The notes beneath the pieces were generated by a model. That model saw nothing but the letters and a program-made list of their open reading frames with translations, was not told the DNA's origin and ran no database searches. A stretch of 64,000 nucleotides of DNA from Haloarcula regularis (GTDB lineage Archaea > Halobacteriota > Halobacteria > Halobacteriales > Haloarculaceae): the NCBI RefSeq assembly GCF_029338315.1, contig NZ_CP119794.1:682001-746000 (forward strand), given 5' to 3'. How positions within the stretch are numbered: position 1 is the first letter of the stretch; each line of letters begins with the position of its first letter. Positions 1 through 9,313 of this stretch are shown piece after piece. The position numbers were made by a program, and so were the translations under genes.

Positions 1-1064
1 TGGTTGCCCAGCGGCTCGAACTCGTCGTTCGTCCACCAGTCGTAGGTGACCGTTCCGGGGACGACCAGCGTCGGGTAGATCTTCAGGTAGTCGGGCCGCC
101 ACGCGCTGTCCTCGAAGATGCGCCGGAAGTCCTCCAGGCACATCTCCTTCGACATCCCCGGCTGGCCGGGCATCATGTGGAAGCCGACCTTGAACGCCGA
201 GTCACGGAGGCGGCGGTTGGCGTCGATGGAGGCCTGGACGCCGTGGCCGCGGTGCATCTCGCGGTTGATGCGCTCGAAGGTCGTCTGGACGCCCACCTCG
301 ACCTTCGTCCCGCCGAGGTCGAGCATCCGGTCGATCTGCTCGGGGTCACACCAGTCGGGCTTGGTCTCGAACGTCGTCGCCACGTTGCGGACGTCGGCCG
401 TCTCGTTCTCGGCGATGACGTCCTCGAGGTACTGCCACTCGTACTCCTCGCGGTCCTGGGCGAACGACACCTCCTCGGCGGGACTGGGGTCGGCGTCGAC
501 GTCGAAGTCGTTCATCGCCTCTAGGGCCCGCTTGACGAACCACTCCTGGTAGTCGTGGCTCCGGGCGGTCATCGTCCCGCCCATGACGATGAGTTCGGCC
601 TTGTCGACGGGGTGGCCGATCTCCCGGAGCTGGTTGAGTCGCAGGGTCACCTGCCCGTACGGGTCGTAGTCGTTCTGCTCGCCGCGGGCGGCGGCCGGTT
701 CGTGGCCGGTGTAGGACTGCGCGGAGGAGAACTCCGAGTCGGGGCCGCCGGGGCAGTAGAGACACTTCCCGTGGGGACACCGCTCGGGCGAGGTCATGAT
801 GGCGATGGGCGAGACGCCCGACGCGGTGCGGACGGGCTTTCGCTGGAGCACCTCTTCCAGGACTTCGCGGTGCTCCTGAGGGGCGTAGTCGAGCAGTTCG
901 GAGTTCTGGGGGACCTTCGGCGCCGAGTACTCCCGGCAGACGTCGATCTTGGCCGATTCGACGTCGTCGCGTTCGACGTCGCCGGCGAGGATGCGGTCGA
1001 CCAGTTCCGCACAGACCTGCTGGAAGGCCTCGGTCTCCTCGGGGTCCGGCGTCTCCGTGCGCAT
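1..1064 (-). CDS. elp3: Elp3-type tRNA uridine-34 modifying radical SAM/GNAT enzyme, partial
   Basis: The reading frame opens at an ATG at 1064 and runs off the left edge, giving about 354 residues. A cysteine cluster C96-x4-C101-x2-C104 (CPHGKCLYC) followed by GG is the Elp3 radical SAM [4Fe-4S] site. The stretches around VMGGTMTARS and MMPGQPGM are also typical of the radical SAM half of Elp3. The family makes the 5-carboxymethyl group on wobble uridine of tRNAs from acetyl-CoA and SAM. The C-terminal acetyltransferase domain should lie beyond the window and cannot be checked. The gene is divergent from the lipoprotein gene that follows, with a 130-base shared promoter region. Confidence 0.93.
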   Translation of the reverse strand, partial: MRTETPDPEETEAFQQVCAELVDRILAGDVERDDVESAKIDVCREYSAPKVPQNSELLDYAPQEHREVLEEVLQRKPVRTASGVSPIAIMTSPERCPHGKCLYCPGGPDSEFSSAQSYTGHEPAAARGEQNDYDPYGQVTLRLNQLREIGHPVDKAELIVMGGTMTARSHDYQEWFVKRALEAMNDFDVDADPSPAEEVSFAQDREEYEWQYLEDVIAENETADVRNVATTFETKPDWCDPEQIDRMLDLGGTKVEVGVQTTFERINREMHRGHGVQASIDANRRLRDSAFKVGFHMMPGQPGMSKEMCLEDFRRIFEDSAWRPDYLKIYPTLVVPGTVTYDWWTNDEFEPLGN

Positions 1065-1194
1065 CGGTTGTGGGATTTCGTCGTCTCGCGCGAATAAGCG
1101 TGTCGCTCGGGGACGAACGCGACCCGTCGTGCTCGCCACCGGCGCGGTGTGGTACCGCGCCCCCTCACATATTTATCAATTCGTCGGGTAGATA

Positions 1195-1833
1195 ATGTCG
1201 ATGAAACGACGTGATGTGCTCCGGGCTGGTGCGGCGACGATAGCCGCGACTGTGGCCGGGTGCAGTGGCGGAGACGACGGGGCAGCGTTCGAGGAGGGGT
1301 TCGAGGACGGTATCGGGGACTGGGAGAGCGGGGCCGCCATCGGCCCGGAGGTCGAACTAGAGGAGTTCGAGTGGGAACTGGGCGTCTCGGACGCCGAAGC
1401 CGCATCCGGGAGCCGTTCGCTGCGTATCTGGAACGAGGGTGACTACGACGACGGTGTCACCTGGGGTGTCCACCCAGTCGGCGTCGAGCCCGGCCAGGCC
1501 TACACGGCCAGCGTGACCGTCCAGTTCTGGAGCGAGTCCGAGTCGTTCAACACGCTCCGGGACGCCGTCGTCCGCCTGGGGCCCGAGCGACCGGCGCGCG
1601 AGGAGGACTTCCCGCATCCGGGCGTCAACACGACCGAACTCGGCGAGACTCCCTACGGTGGGCTCCGGGAACCGCTCTGGCTGTCCGAGGGCTGGCGCGA
1701 GTACGCCTTCGAGTGGACGACCCCGCAACTGGACGCCGACACGCTCTACGTCGCCGCCGGGACGAGCGTTATCTGGGAGGGCGACGCCACGCACTACGTC
1801 GACGATGTTGCGGTGGAGCTGGAATCCCGCTGA
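1195..1833 (+). CDS. Tat-exported lipoprotein of unknown function
   Basis: A 212-residue protein. It starts MSMKRRDVLRAG with a twin-arginine signal and a lipobox ending at Cys23 (TVAGCSGG), so it is probably exported folded and lipid-anchored outside the cell. The mature part is acidic, with aromatic and glycine-rich beta-strand-like stretches such as FWSES and SEGWREYAFEWTTP, ending in HYVDDVAVELES. This pattern resembles carbohydrate-binding or jelly-roll modules that end in a DDV motif, but I cannot assign a ligand. A TATA-like element (catatttatc, about 1168) lies about 25 bases before the ATG, which fits a nearly leaderless transcript. It is a single gene, convergent with the cupin gene. 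Confidence 0.8.
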   Translation: MSMKRRDVLRAGAATIAATVAGCSGGDDGAAFEEGFEDGIGDWESGAAIGPEVELEEFEWELGVSDAEAASGSRSLRIWNEGDYDDGVTWGVHPVGVEPGQAYTASVTVQFWSESESFNTLRDAVVRLGPERPAREEDFPHPGVNTTELGETPYGGLREPLWLSEGWREYAFEWTTPQLDADTLYVAAGTSVIWEGDATHYVDDVAVELESR

Positions 1834-1899
1834 GGCGCTCGACCGCCGCGAAGAGACCGGAGACGCCGACGCCCGTCGTCCCGGGTCGTCGACACCTCG

Positions 1900-2388
1900 C
1901 TACGCCTCCCAGTACTCCAGTTCCGCGGTGGCGTCGACGAACTTCGAGAGGCGCCGCTCCTCGCCGTCGTCGCCTGGGGCCGCACCGGAGTACAGCCCGA
2001 CCATCTCCCGGTCGGGATAGACGGTGATGTCGGGCTCGTTCATCGTCGAGACCATCAGGAACTCCAGACCGTCTTCGCCCGCCTCGATCTCGTGGGTGCC
2101 CGCCTCGCCGGCGGGCAGTGCCACGTAGTCACCGGCCGCGAGCCGATGCTCGTCGGCGTCGGGGCCCAGCCACAGGGTCCCGTCGCCCTCGCGGACGAAG
2201 ATCGCTTCCTCGTTTCCCTCGTGGTAGTGTCTGAGCCACAGTCGCTTCCCGACGGGGACGGTATAGAGACTCGTCCCGAGTTCCTCGCCCCCGGCGGCCG
2301 CGCCGAGTTGCTTGCGCCGGAACTGCCGGTCGCCGTGGTCGTAATCGGTCCACTCGAGGTCCGCGACGTTGACGGGGCCGTCGCTCAT
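1900..2388 (-). CDS. Cupin-domain protein
   Basis: A 162-residue protein with one cupin barrel. The first motif is seen around LRHYHEGNEEAIFVREG and the second around GDYVALPAGEAGTHEIEA, so His and Glu side chains are available for one metal ion. After the barrel come the segments MVSTMNEPDITVYPDR and a short acidic tail. The family ranges from sugar isomerases to dioxygenases and storage proteins; nothing here decides the substrate. It follows the DHH/RecJ-like gene on the same strand with about 40 bases between them, so the two could be co-transcribed. It is convergent with the lipoprotein. Confidence 0.8.
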   Translation of the reverse strand: MSDGPVNVADLEWTDYDHGDRQFRRKQLGAAAGGEELGTSLYTVPVGKRLWLRHYHEGNEEAIFVREGDGTLWLGPDADEHRLAAGDYVALPAGEAGTHEIEAGEDGLEFLMVSTMNEPDITVYPDREMVGLYSGAAPGDDGEERRLSKFVDATAELEYWEA

Positions 2389-2429
2389 GGCAGACAGGAC
2401 GGCGCCGGCCGCAAAAAAGTCTCGGCGCG

Positions 2430-4616
2430 TTACAGGCGGTCCGAGAGGACCTTCAGCGTCGCGTCGAGGACGGCACCGCGCTCGCCGGCGAGGTACCGGA
2501 CCGACCCCTCGCGGACGCTCCGGGTCGCCACGCCGCCTTCGGGGGCCTCCGCGGCGACCGCCTCCGCCAGGTCGTGTAAGTCGACGTCGGCGTCGGTGCG
2601 GACGTACAGCGTGTCGGTCGAGATGCCGACCAGCGCGTCGGCCTCGTCGCGGACGTCGCGGTGGAGTTCGTCGAGCAGGAGCGTCTCCGGCGGGAACTCG
2701 TACTGGTGGGAGAACGCGTCCGTGTCGAGGACGGCGATACGTGCGTCCCCGACCGTCTGGTAGTCGAGGTTCGCGCGGGCCGTCGCCACCTCGGTGTCGA
2801 CCTTCTCGCGGAACTGCTCGGCGATGTGGCCCGCCAGGTCGCCGATGTCCTCGTCCTCGTCGCCGAACACGAGGTCGGTGATGAGTTCGCGCTTGTCCTC
2901 GTAGGACTGGTAGAACGCCTCCAGGGCGACGGCCTCGCGCAGTTGCGCGATGGCCCCGGCGTCGTAGCCTGCCTCGGCAGCGAGGGCGACGTAGGCGTCG
3001 GGAGCGTCCTCCCAGAAGCTCACGGCCGGGAGGTGGCGCAGGTCCTCGCGGACGGCCTCGTTGACGTGGGCGGCGAGGTTTGCCGCCAGCGTGGTCGCCG
3101 TCGTGGTCGCCGCACCGGAGGCGGACGGGGAGACGACGGCGTCGACGGCCGCGGCGATTTCGTCGTCGACGGCGATGTCGTCGACGACCAGGGTGGGGGC
3201 ACCGTAGACCTCGAGCAGGTCGAACCCGTCGAGACTCTCGCGCGTGCCGCCGGCGGCGACGAACACGAACAGCGGGAGCTTCTCGTCGTGGCGCTCGCGG
3301 TTGTCCAGCATGGTCGTCACGTCCTTCGTGGCGTCGTCCATGTCGTAGACGCCGCCCTCGAGCGGCCGGCGGTCGAAGTAGTGGTACTGCGCGTCGACCC
3401 GGCGGTGCTCGTCAGTGACCAGCGGCAGCGTCGCGCGCTCCAGGGCGCTCCCCGCGAGGTAGCCGTCGGCGGTGTTGGCGTGGCGGACGATGACCGGCCG
3501 GTCGGTGAGGACCGCCCGGCGGATGAGCGTCGCGGCCTCGATGAGTTCTTCGCCGAGCTGTTCGACGACCTCGTCCTCGGCCAGCGGGTCGACGGCGTCG
3601 GGCCGGGCCTGCTCGTCTAAGGCGTCGGCGAGTCGCTGTTCGACCTCGTCGCGCGCCTCGGCCTCCAGCACCGTCAGGTCCGCCGTCTCGACCTGGATCT
3701 CGCCGCGACGCCGCCGGACCTCGCCCTCGAGCGTCACGAGGTCGGTCTCCTCGACGTCGGGGTACGCCCGCACGCCGGCCTCGACGAAGGCGGCGCAGTC
3801 GACGGTGCCGGTCGTATCCTGGAGCTCGAAGACCGTCGGCCCAGAGGTCTGTCGGATGCCGACGACCTCGCCCTCGAGGCGGACGTCCTCGCCGACGTGG
3901 TCCGCCAGGTCGCCGATGTCGGCGGCGACCGGTTCGGCCGCCGTCTCCGACTCCGACTCCGACTGCTCGACGACGGCGGCACCGCCACCGGTCGACGTCG
4001 TGGTCTCGCTCTCGTCGGTCGTCCCGACGGTGCCGCCGGCGCCCTCTACCCGGTCGGCGTCGCCGGTCTGGCTCACTTCGCCGGCGGAGGGGTCGGTGGT
4101 CGATTCGTCGTCCCGCTCGCCCTCCTGTGTGTCGTCGGCCTCCGCGTCGTCGGCCTGTGTGTCGTCACTTGAGGGTCGGTCGTCGGTCTGTACGTCGTCG
4201 GCATCTGTGTGGTCGGCTTCCCCCTCGAGTTCCTCGAGCTCGACCGCGTGGCCGATCTCGGGGTCGTCGACGAGGACGCCACGGAACTCGCGCTCGGACT
4301 GGCGGATGGACCAGCCGAGATCGATGTTCCCGTTGTCCCGGACGTTCTTGACCTGGACGTAGACGGTATCGCCCGGCTCCCAGTCGAGGGAGTCGAGCCG
4401 TCGGTCCAGTTCACTCCGGTGGAGGAGGCCGGTGACGCTGTCGCCGATGTTGACGAAGACGCCGAACTCGGCGAAGCCGTCCACGTTCCCCCGGTAGTAC
4501 CGGCCGACCGTCAGCTGGTCGGGGCGGTGGCCGCGGAACTCGAACAGCGCGTCTTCTTCGTGGATGTCACAGATGCTTCCGTCGACAGATTTGCCGCAGA
4601 TGATACACGAACCCAT
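2430..4616 (-). CDS. RecJ/DHH-like nucleic-acid-binding protein with zinc finger, S1 and OB domains
   Basis: A 728-residue multidomain protein. The N-terminus (CIICGKSVDGSICDIH, residues 4-19) is a C2CH zinc finger. Residues about 36-105 form an S1 RNA-binding fold, followed by a very acidic linker rich in D, T and E (about 110-225). Residues about 235-310 form an OB fold (DVRLEGEVVGIRQTSGPTVF). From about 350 the sequence matches the DHH phosphoesterase superfamily, which includes RecJ, GAN and Cdc45. Motif I reads VRHANTADGYLA in place of the usual HxDADG. The position expected to carry DHH reads LVVDDIAVDD (about 475). The domain order is that of the RecJ-like paralogues seen in haloarchaea, but the changed motifs make nuclease activity doubtful; a structural role like that of Cdc45 is possible. 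Confidence 0.82.
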   Translation of the reverse strand: MGSCIICGKSVDGSICDIHEEDALFEFRGHRPDQLTVGRYYRGNVDGFAEFGVFVNIGDSVTGLLHRSELDRRLDSLDWEPGDTVYVQVKNVRDNGNIDLGWSIRQSEREFRGVLVDDPEIGHAVELEELEGEADHTDADDVQTDDRPSSDDTQADDAEADDTQEGERDDESTTDPSAGEVSQTGDADRVEGAGGTVGTTDESETTTSTGGGAAVVEQSESESETAAEPVAADIGDLADHVGEDVRLEGEVVGIRQTSGPTVFELQDTTGTVDCAAFVEAGVRAYPDVEETDLVTLEGEVRRRRGEIQVETADLTVLEAEARDEVEQRLADALDEQARPDAVDPLAEDEVVEQLGEELIEAATLIRRAVLTDRPVIVRHANTADGYLAGSALERATLPLVTDEHRRVDAQYHYFDRRPLEGGVYDMDDATKDVTTMLDNRERHDEKLPLFVFVAAGGTRESLDGFDLLEVYGAPTLVVDDIAVDDEIAAAVDAVVSPSASGAATTTATTLAANLAAHVNEAVREDLRHLPAVSFWEDAPDAYVALAAEAGYDAGAIAQLREAVALEAFYQSYEDKRELITDLVFGDEDEDIGDLAGHIAEQFREKVDTEVATARANLDYQTVGDARIAVLDTDAFSHQYEFPPETLLLDELHRDVRDEADALVGISTDTLYVRTDADVDLHDLAEAVAAEAPEGGVATRSVREGSVRYLAGERGAVLDATLKVLSDRL

Positions 4617-4692
4617 TGAGAGGAGTGAATAGTTCGGCCCTAAAACTGTTGTCGAAATTACTGCGAGAATCTCCCGGCGACCGACCGGGTGT

Positions 4693-4956
4693 TCACTCGA
4701 CCAGGTCGCTCTCGGATTCGAGCAGTTCGAGGCCGTCAGCGACCGCCTGGACCTGTTCCGGGAACAGCGCCACCTCCACGACGCTGCCCTGGTCGTCCTC
4801 GAAGGCGATTTTCACGCGTTCGTCGCCGAACTCCCGGACGTCCACCCCCTCGACGTCGTAGAGCTTGACCGTCGCCCGCTTGTTCGACGCGCCGATGTTC
4901 TTGAACGCGCCGTCTTTCAGTTCGAGCATGAAGTCGTCAATGTCCAGACTCAGCAT
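4693..4956 (-). CDS. Small conserved haloarchaeal protein, unknown function
   Basis: The ATG at 4956 gives an 87-residue acidic protein beginning MLSLDIDDFMLELKDGAF. The open frame extends further upstream, but that part is low-complexity arginine-rich sequence antisense to the next gene, so the internal start is preferred. The protein alternates predicted beta strands (ATVKLYDVEG, ERVKIAFEDD, SVVEVALFPEQ) with a C-terminal helix (QAVADGLELLESESD), which suggests one small compact domain. No catalytic motif is visible. It sits between the RecJ-like gene and the Yip1-type gene, on the same strand as both. Confidence 0.72.
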   Translation of the reverse strand: MLSLDIDDFMLELKDGAFKNIGASNKRATVKLYDVEGVDVREFGDERVKIAFEDDQGSVVEVALFPEQVQAVADGLELLESESDLVE

Positions 4957-4994
4957 AGCCGAAGGCGGGCGCGCCTGGCATAAAAACCCCGCCG

Positions 4995-5621
4995 TCAGAA
5001 CAGCACCGAGAGTGCGAGGAAGCCGCGGAACCCGTACCCGAAGACGATAGCGGCGGGGACGGCGCCGACGAGAACCGCCTTCCCGAGGCCGACGTCGTGG
5101 ACCACCGTCGTCCCGATAACGTAGAGTCCCGCGCCCCACGCGGTCACGAGCACTCTGACCTCCGGGTGCGGGAGGCCGGCGAGGACACATGGCGCCATCG
5201 CGTAGCACATGACCTGGACCGTCTCGCTGACCCCGCCGCGGTTCTCGGCGACGGGGGCCAGCAGGAGCGTCTGGAGCGCCGCGGTCAGGTGCACCGTCGC
5301 GGGCATCACGAAGACGACGACGCCCAGCATCGCCAGGAGGGCGACGCCGGGCGAAAAGTCGCCGATCGCCGGATACGCGAACGGACCGGTCGAGACGACG
5401 CCCCGCGCCGCCAGCCTCGCCACCGCGAACCGGCTGGCCTCCTCGAGCAAGACGACACCCGCGGCGAACACGAGTCCGGGGGCCTGGTCGCCGGGCGCGA
5501 CGCCCACCTCGAAGAACCGCCGCGGCCGGACGAGTATCTCGGCCCACGCGCGGAGGACTGCGGCCGGACCGCGGTCACGCCCACCGGTCGGGTTCTCGAC
5601 CCACTGTGTCACACCCGGCAA
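4995..5621 (-). CDS. Yip1-family integral membrane protein
   Basis: A 208-residue protein. The N-terminal WAEILVRPRRFFEVGVAPGDQAPGL segment is the signature opening of haloarchaeal Yip1-domain proteins: a region entering the membrane with Pro-Arg and Phe-Phe. About five hydrophobic spans follow, including GLVFAAGVVLLEEA, ALLAMLGVVVFVMPATVHLT, MCYAMAPCVLAGL and AVLVGAVPAAIVFGYGF. The conserved YAMAPCVLAGLPHPEVR stretch matches the Yip1 core. The cellular role of archaeal members is unknown. The gene is followed 38 bases later by the 87-residue small protein. Confidence 0.8.
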   Translation of the reverse strand: MPGVTQWVENPTGGRDRGPAAVLRAWAEILVRPRRFFEVGVAPGDQAPGLVFAAGVVLLEEASRFAVARLAARGVVSTGPFAYPAIGDFSPGVALLAMLGVVVFVMPATVHLTAALQTLLLAPVAENRGGVSETVQVMCYAMAPCVLAGLPHPEVRVLVTAWGAGLYVIGTTVVHDVGLGKAVLVGAVPAAIVFGYGFRGFLALSVLF

Positions 5622-5741
5622 CTAGACTGGGTGGCTTTGACCGTTTCCTTCTCTGCCCGTACGGCCGGCGTTCGACGGCGGTGTGGGCGTACAGCGGGCG
5701 ACGGGGGCCTACGGTTCGGGCACGCAATGCGGCCCGCACGG

Positions 5742-6320
5742 CTACTCTTCTGCACCGACGTTCTCCGTGCTCTCGAAGCTCGGCGGGTCAGGTTCGATGT
5801 TCGCGAACTGGACGGCCTCCTCGCCGAGTTTGACCACGCGGTCCTCGATGCCGTCGTCGGTGATCCGGCCGTCCTCGACGACGTCTCTGGCACGGGGAAT
5901 GGCCGCCTGGTGGGGGATGACCCAGCAGTCGAGCGCCCGACAGACCGACCGGAGGTGTTCGAGGGCGGTGATCGGGAAGCCGCCGCCGGCCACGGCCAGC
6001 AGGCCGACCGTCTTGTGCTCGAACTCGTCGAACCCGCAGTAGTCGAGCGCGTTCTTCAGCGGCGCCGAGAACGACCCGTGGTAGACCGGCGTCCCCAGGA
6101 GCATCGAGTCGGCGTCGCGCACCCGCCGGGCGAACGCGTCGGCGTCGCCGGCCGACCGGTCGTCCGCGTCGAAGACGGGCAGATCGAACGTCCGAAGGTC
6201 GAGCAGTTCCGTCGTCGCGCCAGTCGCCTCGGCGGCCGCGAGCGCCCGTTCGATGCCGACGCGCGTGTAACTCTCGTCCCTGAGGCTACCGACGATACCG
6301 ACGACGTGTGGTCCGGTCAT
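5742..6320 (-). CDS. NADPH-dependent FMN reductase family protein
   Basis: The ATG at 6320 yields 192 residues starting MTGPHVVGIVGSLRDESYT, with the phosphate-binding loop GSLRxxS typical of flavodoxin-like NAD(P)H:FMN reductases. Further family marks are LLGTPVYHGSFSAPLKNALDY (residues about 75-95), which contacts the isoalloxazine ring, and VGLLAVAGGGFP. These enzymes reduce FMN, quinones or azo compounds in the cytoplasm. An extension upstream in frame is arginine-rich and overlaps the promoter, so it is not used. The gene is divergent from the HiPIP-NosL gene. An electron-supply link to the nos genes is only suggested by location. Confidence 0.88.
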   Translation of the reverse strand: MTGPHVVGIVGSLRDESYTRVGIERALAAAEATGATTELLDLRTFDLPVFDADDRSAGDADAFARRVRDADSMLLGTPVYHGSFSAPLKNALDYCGFDEFEHKTVGLLAVAGGGFPITALEHLRSVCRALDCWVIPHQAAIPRARDVVEDGRITDDGIEDRVVKLGEEAVQFANIEPDPPSFESTENVGAEE

Positions 6321-6434
6321 ACCGTTTCGAACGCGCGCCGGGGATAAACGACCAGCGGTGGCGGCGACCCACCGCAGCGCGCTTTCGACGCCTGCACCAT
6401 AGCGTACAATACTGTCAGCCACGTACGAACCCGT

Positions 6435-7285
6435 ATGGAAGACCGACCCTCCGAGACCGACCGGCGGCGGTTACTCGCTCTACTGGGAAGCGGGCTCGCA
6501 GTCGGTCTCGCCGGGTGTGGTGGCGACGGCGAGCCCACTCCCACCGACACGCCCACGCCGACCGAGAGCGAGGGCGTCCCGGCGGCCTACGAGACGGCGA
6601 CCAGCCTCGGCGGCAGCCAGCGCGATCCCTCGTCGCTCGTCTCGAAGTCGGCCGTCAGTTACCAGGAGGAACCGAGCGACGGACAGCAGTGCTCGAACTG
6701 CCACTCTACATCCCGGACAAGAACGGGGACGGCCTGGGCGCGTGTGCCGTCGTCGAGGGGACCATCGCCCCCGAAGCCTGGTGTACGAGTTACGCCGCCC
6801 ACGAGACGACGGCCACCGGGACCGAGACGCCCGCGGCGTCGCTGGACGAACCGGTCACGGTCCCGGCCGAGGGGTCCTGTCCGGTCTGTCAGATGGTCCC
6901 CGCGGACTATCCCGACTGGAACGCGCAGGTGGTCCACGAGGACGGCGAGCGGGCCTTCTTCGACACGAGCGGTTGTCTAGTCGCCTACTACGCGGTGCCC
7001 GACCGGTTCGCCGCCACCGACGCCCCTATCAGCGGCGTCTGGGTCACCGACTTCGAGACCCGCGAGACCATCGACGGACTGACCGCCCACTACGCGCTGG
7101 AGACCGACCCCGACCGGGTGGACGACCCGATGATGCGCAACCCCGCGCCATTCGCCGACCGGGCGGATGCCGTGGCGTACGTCGACGCCGTGGACTACCT
7201 GACGGCCGACGACGTGGTCGGCATCGAGGCCTTCGACCGCGAACTGGCCGAACAGTACCGCGGCCGGTTCTTCGAGGAGGGGTGA
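6435..7285 (+). CDS. HiPIP-NosL fusion lipoprotein, frameshifted as sequenced
   Basis: It begins MEDRPSETDRRRLLALLGSG with a Tat-type signal and a lipobox Cys28. After a Thr/Pro linker comes a HiPIP-like iron-sulfur unit: C86-x2-C89, then GLGAC and EAWC (about C104 and C117), the four-cysteine spacing of high-potential iron-sulfur proteins. From about residue 148 a NosL-type copper site CPVCQM follows, then TSGCLVAYY and a long NosL-like tail. The frame changes once at 6699-6707, where one base is missing between the second cysteine and YIPDKNGDG; about 283 residues result if repaired. NosL delivers copper to nitrous oxide reductase, and HiPIPs carry electrons, so a periplasm-facing maturation or electron-transfer role is inferred. 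It heads the nos cluster. Confidence 0.8.
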
Positions 7286-7387
7286 CCGGGCGATGAGGCT
7301 TGCGGGGGCGGTGTCGCGAGCGGTCCCGCTGGCCGAACGGCCACCGCGAGGACTTTCACCCGCCACGAGAGTAGACAGGATACACTG

Positions 7388-9313
7388 ATGTGGCTCGAAG
7401 ACGCGACCGTCGAGGACTGGGCCGTTGCCACCGCGGTTGTGGTCGTCGTGAGCCTCGCCGTCGGATCGTTCGCGGTGGACGTGAGCGCGGCCACGCCAGA
7501 CCCGGTGCCGTTCGAGGACACCGTCGAACTCGGGGCGTCGATGGAGACCGAACAGGCGGCGGCCCACCGCGACCTCTCGATCCCGAAGGCCGAGATATTC
7601 TACTCGCAGTACCGCTTCGTCGTCGGGTACGCCGGCGTGGGACAGGCGGTGGCCGCGCTGAACGAACCCGGCCGGGAACAGCAGTTCGGCTACCCGCTCG
7701 CCGTCTACGTCTCCGACTACAGCGAGGTGACGCCGACGTGTCGGGACGACGGGTCGCTGACGGCCTCGCGCAGACCCGACTGGGTGGCGGCCCAGGACGC
7801 GACGTTCGTCGTCGGGAGCGATGCGCGCATCCCGTCCGGGCCGGTGGTCGTGCCGTTCGCGTCGCCCGACAGCGCGGCCGCGTTCGCCGACCGGTGTGGC
7901 GGGGAGACGGTCGACTGGGCCACGCTCCGCGAGCGCGACTTCGAGTTGCTCCGGGCGACCGACGTGCGCGAGCGGGTCGACGACCGGCGCGCCCTGGCAG
8001 ACCGGCGCGTCGAGGCGCTCGCCCACGCTGGACCGGCCCGTTTCGGTCGTCGTGGGCCGTGACGCACCGACGATACAGGCGGCCGTCGACGCGGCGCCAC
8101 CGAACACGACCGTCCTCGTCCCCGCGGGGACCTACCGGGAGGAGGTTCGGATAGCCAAGCCGGTCACCGTCCGGGGGCAGAACGCGAGTCTCGTCGGGTC
8201 CGGGAACGGGACCGTCGTCCGGGTGACGGCCGACCGGGTCACCCTGACCGGGCTCGCGATCTCCGGCGTCGGGAACGCCACGCTGAACCGCACGACCCGC
8301 ACCGAGGGCACCGACGGCACGGGCGGCTGGGACACCAAGATTCTGCACAGTTACGGCGGCGGCGATGCCGGCGTCGCGGCGGTGAACGCATCGTCGCTGC
8401 TAGTTGCGGACGTGACCGTCGAGACGCCGGCCAACGGCATCCTGTTGCGCCGGAGCGAGGGGACCGTCGTGCGCGACGTCACCGTCAACGGGACCGCAGA
8501 GTGGCGTGACGGATTCATGGGCGTCATCGCCATGAACGCGCCGGTGGTCGTCCAGGACTCGACGCTGCGGGGCGGCCGCGACGGCGTCTACCTCCACCGC
8601 GCCCACGGCACCGTCGTCAGGAACAACACCTTCCTGAGCGGCCGGTTCGGGACGCACCTGATGTACACCTCCGACACCCTGGTCGCGGATAACCGGGCCC
8701 GCGGGCAGCTGTACTCCGGCATCGTCGTCATGACCGAACCGACCGGGAACGCCGTCGTCGGCAACGACGTGCGTCACTCGGGCAGCGGTATCGCCACCGC
8801 TGGGTCACGGAGTACGTCGCCGAGAACGTCGTCGTCGGAACCCGACGGGGCATCACGACCAACGCCGTCCAGTCGCTGTACGAGCACAACGTGCTCTACG
8901 ACAACGAGGTCGGCGTCGTCGCCGAGAACGTCATCCCCTCGAATCGTGTCGTCGGGAACGACTTCGTCGCGAACGACCGCCACGCCACTGCCGGTACCGG
9001 ACCGCTGCGCATCTACACCCACGACGGCCGGGGGAACTACTGGGCGGGCGCGTACGACATGGCCGGGACTGCCGCCACACTCGACCGGGCCTACTCGCCC
9101 ACGGACGCCGTCGACAGGCGACTCCACCGAACGGACGCGGCCGTGACGCTGAGCGCCGCGCCCAGCGTCCGTGGCGTCCGGGCACTGCGGGGGACGACGC
9201 CCGGCTTCCGCAAGGCGAGCATCGTGGACCTCGCTCCGCTTCGTGACCCGGCGAACCCGGGATTGCTGGCGTCGGCGCGCAACGAGACCGAACCCGGAGG
9301 TGCCCCGGCGTGA
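7388..9313 (+). CDS. nosD: NosD, nitrous oxide reductase maturation protein with NosL-like N-terminal domain, frameshifted as sequenced
   Basis: It starts with one membrane anchor (WAVATAVVVVVSLAVGSFAV). A NosL-like region follows (IPKAEIFYSQYRFVVGYAGV through FVVGSDARIPSGPVVVPFAS). Then comes the parallel beta-helix of NosD, with right-handed repeats such as PTIQAAVDAAPPNTTVLVPAGTY, NGILLRRSEGTVVRDVTV, DGVYLHRAHGTVVRNNTF and NVLYDNEVGVVAENV. NosD is the extracytoplasmic partner of the NosFY transporter in assembling the copper centre of NosZ. Two indels break the frame: an extra base at 8022-8024 (CCC run) and a missing G at 8809-8811. Repaired length is about 641 residues. The 3' end overlaps nosF by four bases. 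Confidence 0.9.
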
